Source of the DNA: JAANXG01 sp049583715
GTDB taxonomy: Bacteria; Pseudomonadota; Gammaproteobacteria; Arenicellales; JAANXG01
DNA length: 50,429 bases
Direction: 5' to 3'
Assembly (NCBI GenBank): GCA_049583715.1
Contig: JBAUWJ010000235.1
Span: 1-50,429, forward strand
In this document: in pieces, positions 8,492 through 16,720 of the stretch
Layout of the letters: each line of letters opens with the position of its first letter
How positions within the stretch are numbered: position 1 is the first letter of the stretch
Notes under the pieces: generated by a model
What the model was told of the DNA's origin: nothing
Seen by the model: only the letters and a program-made list of their open reading frames with translations
The model's database searches: none
Program-made: the position numbers and the translations under genes

Positions 8492-9610
8492 ATGGCCAAT
8501 AACACCGCAGCGGCGGTTGCCAAGCAACTCCGGAACCACCGGCCGGGTGGGGATCTGTGCCGCGCCGACCTCGGTGGCTTCAACCTTTCCGGAGCCCGGC
8601 TGTCGGGTGCGAACCTGGCGGGATCGGATCTGGCGCGCGTCGACCTGACGGATGCCGATCTTGCGGGCGCCGATCTCACCGGCGTCGATCTGTTCCGGGC
8701 TCGTCTGTGTGGTGCGCGGCTGTTCGGTGCGAACCTGTCGAACGCCGACCTCACGGCGGCGGACCTCAGGGGCGCGAAGCTTTCGGGGGCCAATCTCGTC
8801 GGCGCCAAGCTTCCAGGAGCATTGCTGTGCGACGCGGACTGCAACAGTGCCAACCTGGAGTATGCGGATCTGTACGAAGCGGATCTGCGCGGCGCCAATC
8901 TCTCGGGGGCGAACCTCAAATCCGCGAATCTCAGCCTCGCCAACCTCATCGGCGCGAAGCTGTTCGTGGCGGACCTGACGGGGGCCCGGATGGGGCAGGC
9001 GAAGATGGAGCGAACCCAGCTCAGGGGAGCCAACCTCAGCAACACGATCCTGACCGGTGTGCATGGCCAGCGCTCCGATCTGTCGAACGTCAATCTCGCC
9101 GGGGCGGTGCTGGACTACGCCAACTTCGAGTCGGCGACGCTCGCGGAGGTGCGATTCCTCAACACCCGGCTCGCCCACGCGGACCTCAGTGCGGTGAGCA
9201 TGCCCTACGCGCGCTTCATTCGCTGCGACCTGAGCCATACGGGCCTTGCCGAGGGTGAGCTGTGGTCGGTACAGCTTTGGGAATCTCCCTACCCGAGCGC
9301 CGACATACGGGGCACCAATCTGGAGCGCACGGGCGTGTACCGCCAGCAGGCCCTGGACAGGTACCCGGACCTGCGTTACTCGGACAGCACCCGGTGGGAC
9401 GATCCGGAGCGCCGGCGCATTCTCATCGCGGCACCGTCGGCGAACCCGGCGCCGCGAAGGGACAAACCTCCCCGCACCCGGATCGGCGACATCGGTCCTC
9501 TGCCCGGGCTCCGTGACGGATTGTCCAAGCCGATTCTGGCGCAACCCGAATCCGGAGGGCTGCTCGACCGCCTCCGGCGAGCCGGCGGTCGCTTCAACCC
9601 TTTCAAGTAG
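8492..9610 (+). CDS. Pentapeptide-repeat protein
   Basis: 372 residues from the ATG at 8492; an in-frame ATG at 8324 would add 56 residues with no repeat pattern and low third-position GC. From about residue 20 to 275 the sequence is almost continuous A(D/N)LXX pentapeptides (ADLGG, ANLAG, ADLTG, ANLSG, ANLKS and so on), expected to form a right-handed quadrilateral beta-helix. The last ~95 residues are basic, Pro/Arg-rich and non-repetitive. No signal peptide is evident, so it is probably cytoplasmic. Qnr/MfpA-like DNA-mimic proteins share the fold, but they are shorter and usually acidic dimers; I do not claim that function. It is monocistronic and followed by a hairpin at 9633-9651. Confidence 0.9.
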   Translation: MANNTAAAVAKQLRNHRPGGDLCRADLGGFNLSGARLSGANLAGSDLARVDLTDADLAGADLTGVDLFRARLCGARLFGANLSNADLTAADLRGAKLSGANLVGAKLPGALLCDADCNSANLEYADLYEADLRGANLSGANLKSANLSLANLIGAKLFVADLTGARMGQAKMERTQLRGANLSNTILTGVHGQRSDLSNVNLAGAVLDYANFESATLAEVRFLNTRLAHADLSAVSMPYARFIRCDLSHTGLAEGELWSVQLWESPYPSADIRGTNLERTGVYRQQALDRYPDLRYSDSTRWDDPERRRILIAAPSANPAPRRDKPPRTRIGDIGPLPGLRDGLSKPILAQPESGGLLDRLRRAGGRFNPFK

Positions 9611-9632
9611 AAACGCGGCAACCATCCCACAA

Positions 9633-9651
9633 GCCGGGAGCTTCTCCCGGC
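9633..9651 (+). terminator. Hairpin after the pentapeptide-repeat gene
   Basis: GCCGGGAG, loop CTT, CTCCCGGC: a perfect 8-bp stem 22 bp after the stop at 9610. A second small hairpin (GTGCGG-AAT-CCGCAC, 9685-9699) follows. There is no T-tract. The gene converges with the minus-strand Mrp operon, so either hairpin could end transcripts from both sides. Confidence 0.5.
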
Positions 9652-9803
9652 AAAGGCGGTTTGGTACGACGGCGTTGTCGACCCGTGCGGAATCCGCACG
9701 AGAGTACCCTGCGTCACTCCAGGGATGAGGGAGGTAGAACGAAACCGGGAGCTCGGAGGATGGGGTGAGGGAAAGCGGCCCATGCTCTGCGTGATCTTTC
9801 CGG

Positions 9804-11507
9804 TCAGGCGCGTGATCCCAGGAACACAACCACCAAGAGAATCAGAAATGCCATGAGCAACGTCAGCACCATGCTGCTGGTCGTGCGGTAGCGGGCGAGT
9901 GCACCGTCGGGGCCATGCAGGCGGCGCAGCGCGTCTACGGTGGATTCGATGAACGCGGTACGGGAGCGTTGGATTGTCTCGCGTGGACCGAGGGTCGCGG
10001 TCCGCAACGCAGAGAACGCCCGTGGGATGCCCCGGCGGTAGACCCAGTCGAAGTCGAGATTGACGGATCGGATCTCGGGCGGATACAGACCCGCACGCAT
10101 CAGCAGGGTGAAGGCGAGCATCGAGAACATCAGGAGCTGCATCTGGGTCACCACGTGGGTCAGCGTATACGGTTCGAAGGACACCGGGTACGGCAGAATG
10201 CTGTAAAGGGGCGCGGGGTAGACACCGATGGCGATGCACAGAAAAGCGGTCACGCCCATGGCGATAAGCATGTTGGCCGGCGCCTCCTTGCAGCGGATGC
10301 CGCTGTCGTGGGCGAAGAACGAGAAATAGGGCACCTTGATGCCGGAGTGGTCCAGCACGCCGGCGGAAGCGAACAGCAGGACCAGAAAGGCGACCCAGTG
10401 GTGCTGCTCGGCGGCGGCCGCGAGGATCATGGACTTGGTCACGAAACCGCTGAACAGAGGAAAGGCCGATATGGAAGCCGAGCCCACGATGCAGAACCCG
10501 GCGGTCCAGGGCATGGACTTGAACAGCCCGCCGAGCTCCGATGCTTTGACAGTGCCGGTCCGAAGCAGCACCGCTCCCATGCTCATGAACAGCAGTGCCT
10601 TGTAGAGGATGTGCGCGAAAGCATGGGCGACGGCGCCGTCTATGCCCATCTGGGTGCCGACGCCGATCCCCACCACCATGAACCCGAGCTGGTTGTTCAG
10701 GCTGTAGGAGAGGACTCGTCGCAGATCGTTTTCGATCACTGCAAAGAAGATCGGGAAGGCGGTCATCACGGCGCCGATGGTGATGAGCAGGCTCTCGCCG
10801 GCAAAGCCGCGAGCCAGGGCGTACACGGCGAGCTTGGTGGTGAACGCCGAGAGAATCACGGTGCCGGACACGGTGCCGTGGGGATAGGCGTCCTGCAGCC
10901 AGTTGTGAAGCAGCGGGAACGCGCACTTGATCCCGAACGCCAGGAAGATGAGCGCGCCACCCGGGCTGTGCAGGCCGATATGTCCGAAGCCGACGGCGCC
11001 GGCCTCCTGGTAGTGGAGGGCGGCGCCGGCGAGCAGCAGGACACCGGACGCGAGCTGGATGAGCAGGTAGCGCAGGCCGACACGAAAAGCGGTCTGCGTG
11101 CGGCTGCTCCAGATGAGGAACACGGAGGCCAGCGCGGCCATCTCCCAATACACGAACAGCGTGATGAGGTCTCCGGCGAGCACCGCACCGATGGCGGCGC
11201 CGGCATAGACCAGCGTCGCGACGTGTTGAGTGGTGTCCTTGACGTGCAATGCATACACCGCCCCCAGCAGCGCCGCGAGATGGAATATGACCCCGAAGAC
11301 GAAGGCGAGGGAATCGACGCGGAGAGTGATCAGGTGCAGACCGTACGCGGTGACGAGGCCGTGCTCACCGTTCGGAAGGCTCCAGAGCTGCGCCAGGCCC
11401 AGCACCGGCGCGGCGAGCATCACCACTCGGCGGGCGTTCACCGGCAGGGCGGGCAGGATCAGGGCGGCGCCGAGCAGAATGAAGGCGGGGTTCAGACCCT
11501 CAATCAT
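9804..11507 (-). CDS. Third MrpD/NuoL-like proton-conducting membrane subunit (last gene of Mrp operon)
   Basis: 567 residues from the ATG at 11507, which overlaps the preceding small gene by 8 bp. Many hydrophobic helices carry the antiporter/complex-I signature of the NuoL/M/N family: YWEMAALASVFLIW near TM5 with its conserved Glu, then YLLIQLASGVLLLAG, the FGIKCAFPLLHNWLQDAYPHG loop with its Lys and Pro, and VLSYSLNNQLGFMVVGIG. The C-terminal ~120 residues extend past the core and end in one more helix (SMVLTLLMAFLILLVVVFL). It is likely a proton or cation channel subunit of the Mrp complex. It resembles MrpD and the N-terminal part of MrpA equally well, so no symbol is given. Confidence 0.85.
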   Translation of the reverse strand: MIEGLNPAFILLGAALILPALPVNARRVVMLAAPVLGLAQLWSLPNGEHGLVTAYGLHLITLRVDSLAFVFGVIFHLAALLGAVYALHVKDTTQHVATLVYAGAAIGAVLAGDLITLFVYWEMAALASVFLIWSSRTQTAFRVGLRYLLIQLASGVLLLAGAALHYQEAGAVGFGHIGLHSPGGALIFLAFGIKCAFPLLHNWLQDAYPHGTVSGTVILSAFTTKLAVYALARGFAGESLLITIGAVMTAFPIFFAVIENDLRRVLSYSLNNQLGFMVVGIGVGTQMGIDGAVAHAFAHILYKALLFMSMGAVLLRTGTVKASELGGLFKSMPWTAGFCIVGSASISAFPLFSGFVTKSMILAAAAEQHHWVAFLVLLFASAGVLDHSGIKVPYFSFFAHDSGIRCKEAPANMLIAMGVTAFLCIAIGVYPAPLYSILPYPVSFEPYTLTHVVTQMQLLMFSMLAFTLLMRAGLYPPEIRSVNLDFDWVYRRGIPRAFSALRTATLGPRETIQRSRTAFIESTVDALRRLHGPDGALARYRTTSSMVLTLLMAFLILLVVVFLGSRA

Positions 11508-11760
11508 CGTAATAGCCCTCGTCCCGCCTGACCAGGCGCCGGAAGGCCTTGGCAACGAAGATCAGGCCGACATAAGACCCGAAGCCGTACCAGGCATAGA
11601 AACCGAGCCAGTGCTCGAACGCGTAGTGCACGTGTTTGTCGTAGACGAGGTCGAGGCCGAGCAGGACCGCGCAGGCCGCATACAGGGCGTACACCAGCTT
11701 GTCCACGTTGCGTGGATCGTCCAGCCAGTGTTTGCTGCCCTCATTCGTGCTCATGTTCAT
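11500..11760 (-). CDS. Small two-helix membrane protein inside the Mrp operon
   Basis: 86 residues from ATG 11760; ATG 11754 is equally possible (MSTNEGSKHW). Two hydrophobic segments are LVYALYAACAVLLGLDLVY and FYAWYGFGSYVGLIFVAKAF, separated by a His-rich stretch (YDKHVHYAFEHWLG). The C-terminus is charged (RRLVRRDEGYYDD). Its stop overlaps the next gene by 8 bp and it starts 37 bp after the previous one, so it is co-translated with two NuoL-like subunits. I do not recognise it as one of the named Mrp subunits A-G; it may be an accessory or assembly subunit. Confidence 0.8.
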   Translation of the reverse strand: MNMSTNEGSKHWLDDPRNVDKLVYALYAACAVLLGLDLVYDKHVHYAFEHWLGFYAWYGFGSYVGLIFVAKAFRRLVRRDEGYYDD

Positions 11761-11797
11761 CCTCCGTGCCTGGTCGGCAGACGTGGGGGTCGCGGGT

Positions 11798-13264
11798 TCA
11801 TCGGTGCCCGGTGATCGGCAGGATGAGCCGCTCGATTCCGCCGCCGAAGAAGAACAAGGCCAGGCAGGCCAGGGCGGCGAGGCACAAGGGGACGACGCAG
11901 GTCCAGGGCGCCTCCCGGACGTGCTCCCAGCGAAAGCCGGTATTGCCGGGCCCGGCAAAGAAGCCCCGCAAAGGGATGGGCATGAGATACGCCATGGACA
12001 GCAGGGAGCTGACCAGCAGGACGACGATCACGGGCCACTGGCCGGCCTGGGCGGCACCCAGCATCAGGTACCACTTGCTCCAGGAGCCGGCGAGCGGCGG
12101 CATGCCGATGATGCTCACGGAGGCGACGAAGAATGCCGCAAACGTGAACGGCATGGTGCGGCCGAGGCCATCGAGCTCGCTGACCTCGGTCTTGTGCGTG
12201 GCCACGTAGATGGCGCCGGCACAGAAGAACAAGGTGATCTTGCCGAGCGCGTGAGCCGCGATCTGGAAGGCGCCCCCCACCACGCCCATGGAGGTGGCGA
12301 GCAGGGCACCGAGGGTCACGTAAGCGAGCTGGCTGATGGTCGAGTATGCCAGCCGCGCTTTCAGGTTGTCCTTGCGGAGCGCGGTGACGGAGGCCAGCAG
12401 CAGCGTGGTGGCGGCCACCCATATCATGACGTCGGCGGCCCGCGTCTGATACAGCGTGTCCAAACCGAAGATATAGACAGTCACCTTCAGCACCGTGAAC
12501 ACGCCGGCTTTGACGACGGCCACCGCGTGCAGCAGCGCGCTCACCGGCGCGGGCGCCACCATGGCGGCAGGCAGCCAGCGGTGGAAAGGCATCAGCGCGG
12601 CCTTGCCGATACCGAACAGGAACAGCGCCAGAAGTCCGAGAACGGCGCCGCCGTTGATCTTTCCAGCCAGTAGCCCCCCGGGGACGAAGTCGAGACTGCC
12701 GGCAATGTACCAGGTCAATGCCATGGCGACGAGGAAGAAGGCAATCGAGGTCGTCAGCAGCAGTCCGAGATACACCCGTGCTCCGCGACGCGCCTCCTCG
12801 GTGCCCTTGTGGGCGACCAGCGGGAAAGTGGACAGGGTGAGCACTTCATAGAAGATGAACAGCGTGAACAGGTTGGCGGCCAGCGCCACACCCTGGGCCG
12901 CGGCGATGGACACGGCGAAGAAGAAATAAAACCGCGTCTGGTGCGTCTCGTGGTTGCCCCGCATGTAGCCGATCGAGTACACGGAGGTCAGGATCCAGAG
13001 CGCGGACGCGACGACCGCGAACAGCAGACCGAGCGGCTCCAGCCGGAGCGCCACTGACAGCGACGGCAGGATGTAGAGCAGGACGGCGGAGGCCGCGTAG
13101 GGATGAGGCTGGAGTCCGAGCTCGATCACCAGCGCCAGCAGGGCACCCGACGTGATGAGGGTGACGGACTCCCGCAGGTTGGGCCGCCGGTGCGCCGCGA
13201 GTATGCCGGCGGCACCCAGGAGCGGGAGCGCCACGCAGGAGACGAGCAGCACCTGCGGGCTCAC
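11798..13264 (-). CDS. Second MrpD/NuoN-like proton-conducting membrane subunit
   Basis: 488 residues from a GTG at 13264 whose last two bases are the first two of the upstream gene's stop. The antiporter-like fold shows NLFTLFIFYEVLTLSTFPLV (conserved TM5 Glu), FLFGIGKAALMPFHRWLPAA (TM7 Lys), APAPVSALLHAVAVVKAGVF and RLAYSTISQLAYVTLG. The order of motifs is that of MrpD/NuoM/NuoN. It lies between MrpD and the small two-helix protein in the operon. Together with its two paralogues it probably supplies ion paths that a full-length MrpA would otherwise provide. Confidence 0.88.
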   Translation of the reverse strand: MSPQVLLVSCVALPLLGAAGILAAHRRPNLRESVTLITSGALLALVIELGLQPHPYAASAVLLYILPSLSVALRLEPLGLLFAVVASALWILTSVYSIGYMRGNHETHQTRFYFFFAVSIAAAQGVALAANLFTLFIFYEVLTLSTFPLVAHKGTEEARRGARVYLGLLLTTSIAFFLVAMALTWYIAGSLDFVPGGLLAGKINGGAVLGLLALFLFGIGKAALMPFHRWLPAAMVAPAPVSALLHAVAVVKAGVFTVLKVTVYIFGLDTLYQTRAADVMIWVAATTLLLASVTALRKDNLKARLAYSTISQLAYVTLGALLATSMGVVGGAFQIAAHALGKITLFFCAGAIYVATHKTEVSELDGLGRTMPFTFAAFFVASVSIIGMPPLAGSWSKWYLMLGAAQAGQWPVIVVLLVSSLLSMAYLMPIPLRGFFAGPGNTGFRWEHVREAPWTCVVPLCLAALACLALFFFGGGIERLILPITGHR

Positions 13265-14742
13265 TGCGCCCCCGAGAGCAGAATCCGCGCGGCACTGGTG
13301 GCGGCACCGACCGGCAAGGAGGTGTAGACCCCGAAATAGACGTTCGCGACCGCCAGCACCCACAAGGGGACGAGCAGGGCGGGACCCGCCTCGCGGCGGT
13401 CGGTGACATGATCCGGCACCGGTTTGAAGTACCCCGCCTCGACGATGCGCCATACATACGCCAGGGCCAGCAGCGAGCTTGCCACGACCGTGAGCGCCAG
13501 CCACAGGTGATGCCCGTCGAGGGCGGCCACCACGAGATACCATTTGCTGACGAAGCCGGCGGTGAGCGGCACACCGACCAGGCTCAGGCCGGCGACGAGC
13601 AGGGCCGCCATGGTCCATGGCATGTAGCGGCCCAGACCCTCGAGGTCCCGGAGACGGAAGCCCCCGGTTCTGACGAAGGCGGCGCCGAGTGCCATGAACA
13701 ATGCCGTCTTGATGATCGCGTGGTTGAACAGATGCAGCAGGGCGGCGGTCACCCCGGCCGCCGATGCGAGCGAGATCCCGATCATCATGTAGCCGACCTG
13801 CGCCACGCTGGAGTAGGCGAAGAGCTTCTTGACATCGTCCTGCAGCAGTGCGACCGCCGACATCAACAAGGTCGCACCCACTCCGGCCGCCAGCAGCACG
13901 TCGGTGAGCGGCACGGCCTGAAAAGAGAAATCGGCGCCGAACACGTCGTAGACGAGACGTATGATGAGGTAAACCGCGACCTTGGTGGCGGTCCCCCCCA
14001 TCATCGCCGTCGCCGGCGTCGGCGCGTAGCGATAAGCGCCCGGCAGCCACCAGTGCAGGGGGAAGACCGCCGCCTTGACGGCCATGCCGAGGACGATGAA
14101 CGCGAACGCGGTCACCATGGCGCGTGAGTCGGAAATCGAGGCCAGTCGCTGTGCCATATCCTGCAGGTTCAAGGTCCCCGTCACGGCATACAGGAGCGCG
14201 AGGCCGATGAGAAAAAAAGTCGCGCCGATGGTGCCCATCACCAGGTAGGAGAACGCCGCCACGAGGCCCCGCCGCTCCCGCCCGAGCGCGATCATCAGGT
14301 ACATGGAGAGCGAGGATATCTCGAGGAAAACGAAGATATTGAACAGGTCCCCCGTTACACACATGCCGAGCAGGCCCGTGAGACAGAGCATCCACCCGGT
14401 GTAGAAGACGTACTGCCGGCCCCTGTCGACCTCGCAGTCGAGGCTGTCGCGGGCGAACGGCAGGACCACTGTGCTCACGCCGGATACGATGAGCAGCACC
14501 AGGCTGTTGAGCGCATCGATCCGGTACTCGATGCCCCACGGCGCGGGCCAGCTTCCGAGGGCATACCGGATCGAGCCGGTGCTCTGAACCTCGAGGAACA
14601 GGCACCACGATATCGCGAGGGCCGTCGCGCTGATCCCCATCGCGAGCCACCAACAACGCCTGGAGCCGCGCAGCAGGAGGCAAGCCGGTGCCGCCAGCAG
14701 CGGCAGGACGACCTGCAATGCCGGAAGATGCTGGGCAGTCAA
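13261..14742 (-). CDS. mrpD: Na+/H+ antiporter subunit MrpD/MnhD
   Basis: 493 residues from a TTG at 14742 overlapping the mrpC stop (TTGA). It is the canonical-length MrpD directly after mrpC. Motifs: DLFNIFVFLEISSLSMYLMIAL (TM5 Glu), VLGMAVKAAVFPLHWWLPGA (TM7 Lys), APTPATAMMGGTATKVAVYLI, and KKLFAYSSVAQVGYMMIGIS with the TM8 Lys region. It should form a transmembrane proton or sodium pathway in the cytoplasmic membrane. Of the three NuoL/M/N-like paralogues in this operon, its position after mrpC and its size make it the true MrpD. Confidence 0.92.
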   Translation of the reverse strand: MTAQHLPALQVVLPLLAAPACLLLRGSRRCWWLAMGISATALAISWCLFLEVQSTGSIRYALGSWPAPWGIEYRIDALNSLVLLIVSGVSTVVLPFARDSLDCEVDRGRQYVFYTGWMLCLTGLLGMCVTGDLFNIFVFLEISSLSMYLMIALGRERRGLVAAFSYLVMGTIGATFFLIGLALLYAVTGTLNLQDMAQRLASISDSRAMVTAFAFIVLGMAVKAAVFPLHWWLPGAYRYAPTPATAMMGGTATKVAVYLIIRLVYDVFGADFSFQAVPLTDVLLAAGVGATLLMSAVALLQDDVKKLFAYSSVAQVGYMMIGISLASAAGVTAALLHLFNHAIIKTALFMALGAAFVRTGGFRLRDLEGLGRYMPWTMAALLVAGLSLVGVPLTAGFVSKWYLVVAALDGHHLWLALTVVASSLLALAYVWRIVEAGYFKPVPDHVTDRREAGPALLVPLWVLAVANVYFGVYTSLPVGAATSAARILLSGAQ

Positions 14743-15131
14743 ACCCGTTCCGTGTCCCGGAGCATGTCCCCGCCCGACTTCCGGTCCGCTTCCTGGCGTT
14801 CGATGTCGGCTTCCTCCACGGAGCCGTAGGCTTCGTGGATGCGCACCGCCAGCGCCAGTGCTACGGCGGAGGTGGCGACACCCACCACGATTGCGGTCAG
14901 AATCAGAACGCTGGGCAGGGGATTGACATACTTGGTGACACCTTCGATGAAAATGGGGGGCGCGCCGCCGGAGAGCTTGCCCAGGGAGATATAGAGTACG
15001 AACACGGAGGTCTGAAAGATGTTCAGCCCCACCACCTTCTTGATGAGATTGCCGCTGCTGACGACGATATACAGACCGGCCATCATCAGGAAGACCACGA
15101 CCCAGTAGACCACCTGTCCCGCCTCAGTCAC
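14739..15131 (-). CDS. mrpC: Na+/H+ antiporter subunit MrpC (NuoK-like)
   Basis: 130 residues from a GTG at 15131 that overlaps the mrpB stop by 8 bp; a longer form from ATG 15152 would overlap mrpB further. Three helices of the NuoK/MrpC type are visible: YWVVVFLMMAGLYIVVSS, VVGLNIFQTSVFVLYISLG and LPSVLILTAIVVGVATSAVALALAV. The motif NLIKKVVGLNIFQTSV is diagnostic. A hydrophilic C-terminal tail of about 30 charged residues extends beyond the NuoK core. It partners with MrpD at the membrane interface. Confidence 0.92.
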   Translation of the reverse strand: MTEAGQVVYWVVVFLMMAGLYIVVSSGNLIKKVVGLNIFQTSVFVLYISLGKLSGGAPPIFIEGVTKYVNPLPSVLILTAIVVGVATSAVALALAVRIHEAYGSVEEADIERQEADRKSGGDMLRDTERV

Positions 15132-16113
15132 GACCGGGCTCGTAGCCGGCATAGGCGTAGAACAGCCCGATCATGGCTGCCGCGACCGTGGTGCCGACCC
15201 CGATCTCGATGAGGGCAATGCCGAGATGCTGTCCGTGAACGGGGTCCCCGGCGAGCACGCCGTAGTCGAGGAAGTTGCCGCCGGCCACTATGCCCCAGAG
15301 CCCGACCAGGATATACAAGGTGAGGCCCGAGGCGCACAGGACCCTGACGAGCTTCGGCGGCACCACGCTGCGCGCGCTGTCGATGCCAAAGACCAGGCCG
15401 TAGAGAATGAGCCCGCCCGCGAAGATGACGCCTGCCTGAAAGCCGCCCCCGGGACCGTAGTCGCCGTGGAACTGCACGTACAATGCGAACAGCAGTATCA
15501 AAGGCATGAGGAGCCTCGCATTGGTTCGCAGGATCAGATGGTGCTGCATGCCGTCGACGCGGGCGGTGCTGGCATCCCGCTCCCCGCCCATCAGGCCCCC
15601 GCCCATCAGGCCTGCGACCGTCACGGCGGCGGCGAATATGACCGTGGTTTCACCCAGGGTATCGTAACCGCGGTAGCTGGCGAGTATGGAAGTGACCATA
15701 TTGGGAATTCCGATCTCCCGAGGCGACGCGAACACGTAGCGGGCGTACAGATGCCCGAAAGCGGGAGCAGCGGGATCGCCGAACGGCGGCAGATCCGACA
15801 AACCGAACAGGAGCAGGGCGCCGACGGCGAGGGTTACCGCCATGGCCGGCAGGTGCCTGCGCCAGGATACCTGGCGCTGTCGTCTGGAGGTCAACGACAG
15901 GGCCCCGAGCATCAGGATCGTCGTGATGCCGGCGCCGACCGACGCCTCGGTGAAGGCCACGTCGACGGCACCGAGGCTGACGAACAGGGCCGCAGACAGG
16001 AGGCTGTAGATGTCGAACAGCACCACGACGGCGAACAGCCTGTTCAGGCGCATGATGGCGGTCGCCATCGCGGCGAGCAGCATCAACAGGGAAATAGTGA
16101 TGAAGAGCTCTAT
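15124..16113 (-). CDS. mrpB: MrpA C-terminal (MbhD-like) domain fused to MrpB; unusual start
   Basis: 329 residues if translation starts at an ATA codon at 16113. The first ~90 residues form the MbhD/DUF4040-type domain normally found in the C-terminal part of MrpA (FAVVVLFDIYSLLSAALFVSLGAVDVAFTEASVGAG). The rest contains GIPNMVTSILASYRGYDTLGET and the MrpB domain (LYVQFHGDYGPGGGFQAGVIFAGGLILYGLVFG). Thus MrpA is split and its tail joined to MrpB. GGAGGAAG lies a few bases before the ATA, and no ATG, GTG or TTG sits at that spacing. The next in-frame candidates (CTG 16089, TTG 16086, ATG 16083) have no ribosome-binding site and would cut into the first helix. The gene identity is firm; the start is not. 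Confidence 0.87.
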   Translation of the reverse strand: MELFITISLLMLLAAMATAIMRLNRLFAVVVLFDIYSLLSAALFVSLGAVDVAFTEASVGAGITTILMLGALSLTSRRQRQVSWRRHLPAMAVTLAVGALLLFGLSDLPPFGDPAAPAFGHLYARYVFASPREIGIPNMVTSILASYRGYDTLGETTVIFAAAVTVAGLMGGGLMGGERDASTARVDGMQHHLILRTNARLLMPLILLFALYVQFHGDYGPGGGFQAGVIFAGGLILYGLVFGIDSARSVVPPKLVRVLCASGLTLYILVGLWGIVAGGNFLDYGVLAGDPVHGQHLGIALIEIGVGTTVAAAMIGLFYAYAGYEPGRD

Positions 16114-16424
16114 GTGTCTTCCTCCGAATGCAGGAACCGCGGCCTGAGCCTGCGGTGCAGTGCCGTCTTGGCCAGGGCGTGGGTCGCGGTGGGGCCGGTG
16201 AACCACATGAAGGCCAGGATGAGCACCAGTTTCAACGCGGCGAGCGTAAAACCCGCCTGGATCATGAGCCCGGTGCCGATCAGCGCGGCACCGAGCGTGT
16301 CCGGAATGCTCACGGCATGCAGGCGGGTGAAGAAATCCGGCAGGCGCAGGAGCCCGATTCCACCCACCACCACGAAGCCGCCGCCCGCCAGCAGCAGTGC
16401 CCAGCTCAGAAGCTGCAGGATCAT
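16110..16424 (-). CDS. mrpG: Na+/H+ antiporter subunit MrpG
   Basis: 104 residues with three helices. It carries the family hallmark GGIGLLRLPDFFTRLHAVSIPDTLGAALIGTG and TLAALKLVLILAFMWFTGPTATHALAKTA. The C-terminal RRRLRPRFL-like tail is basic. The ATG at 16424 overlaps the mrpF stop by 4 bp. Its final codons (SEEDT) encode, in the DNA, the GGAGGAAG element that probably serves the next gene. Confidence 0.95.
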   Translation of the reverse strand: MILQLLSWALLLAGGGFVVVGGIGLLRLPDFFTRLHAVSIPDTLGAALIGTGLMIQAGFTLAALKLVLILAFMWFTGPTATHALAKTALHRRLRPRFLHSEEDT

Positions 16425-16720
16425 CGTCCGGCCCGCCCCGCCGTGCGTCCGGTGCCTCCCAGCCGGCCGTATTCGAAAAACTTCAGCACGGCGATGGTGC
16501 TGATGAAATTGATCAGGGCGTAAACGAGGGCGATATCGAGGAAGTCCGGCCGGCCGGTGAGAAAGCCATAAACGGCGATGATCAGTACCGTTTTCGTGCC
16601 GAACCCGTTCACCGCCAGGATGCGGTCATACAGCGTCGGGCCGCGCACGCCGCGGTACAGGACCATCACCATGGTCACGAGAATGGCACAAGCCGTCGCG
16701 AAGAGTATCGGCGTGCTCAC
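16421..16720 (-). CDS. mrpF: Na+/H+ antiporter subunit MrpF
   Basis: 99 residues, three predicted helices. The motif VRGPTLYDRILAVNGFGTKTVLIIAV is typical of MrpF/MnhF, followed by RPDFLDIALVYALINFISTIAVLKFFEYG. It overlaps mrpE and mrpG by 4 bp on each side. It belongs to the small-subunit module of the Mrp complex. Confidence 0.95.
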   Translation of the reverse strand: MSTPILFATACAILVTMVMVLYRGVRGPTLYDRILAVNGFGTKTVLIIAVYGFLTGRPDFLDIALVYALINFISTIAVLKFFEYGRLGGTGRTAGRAGR

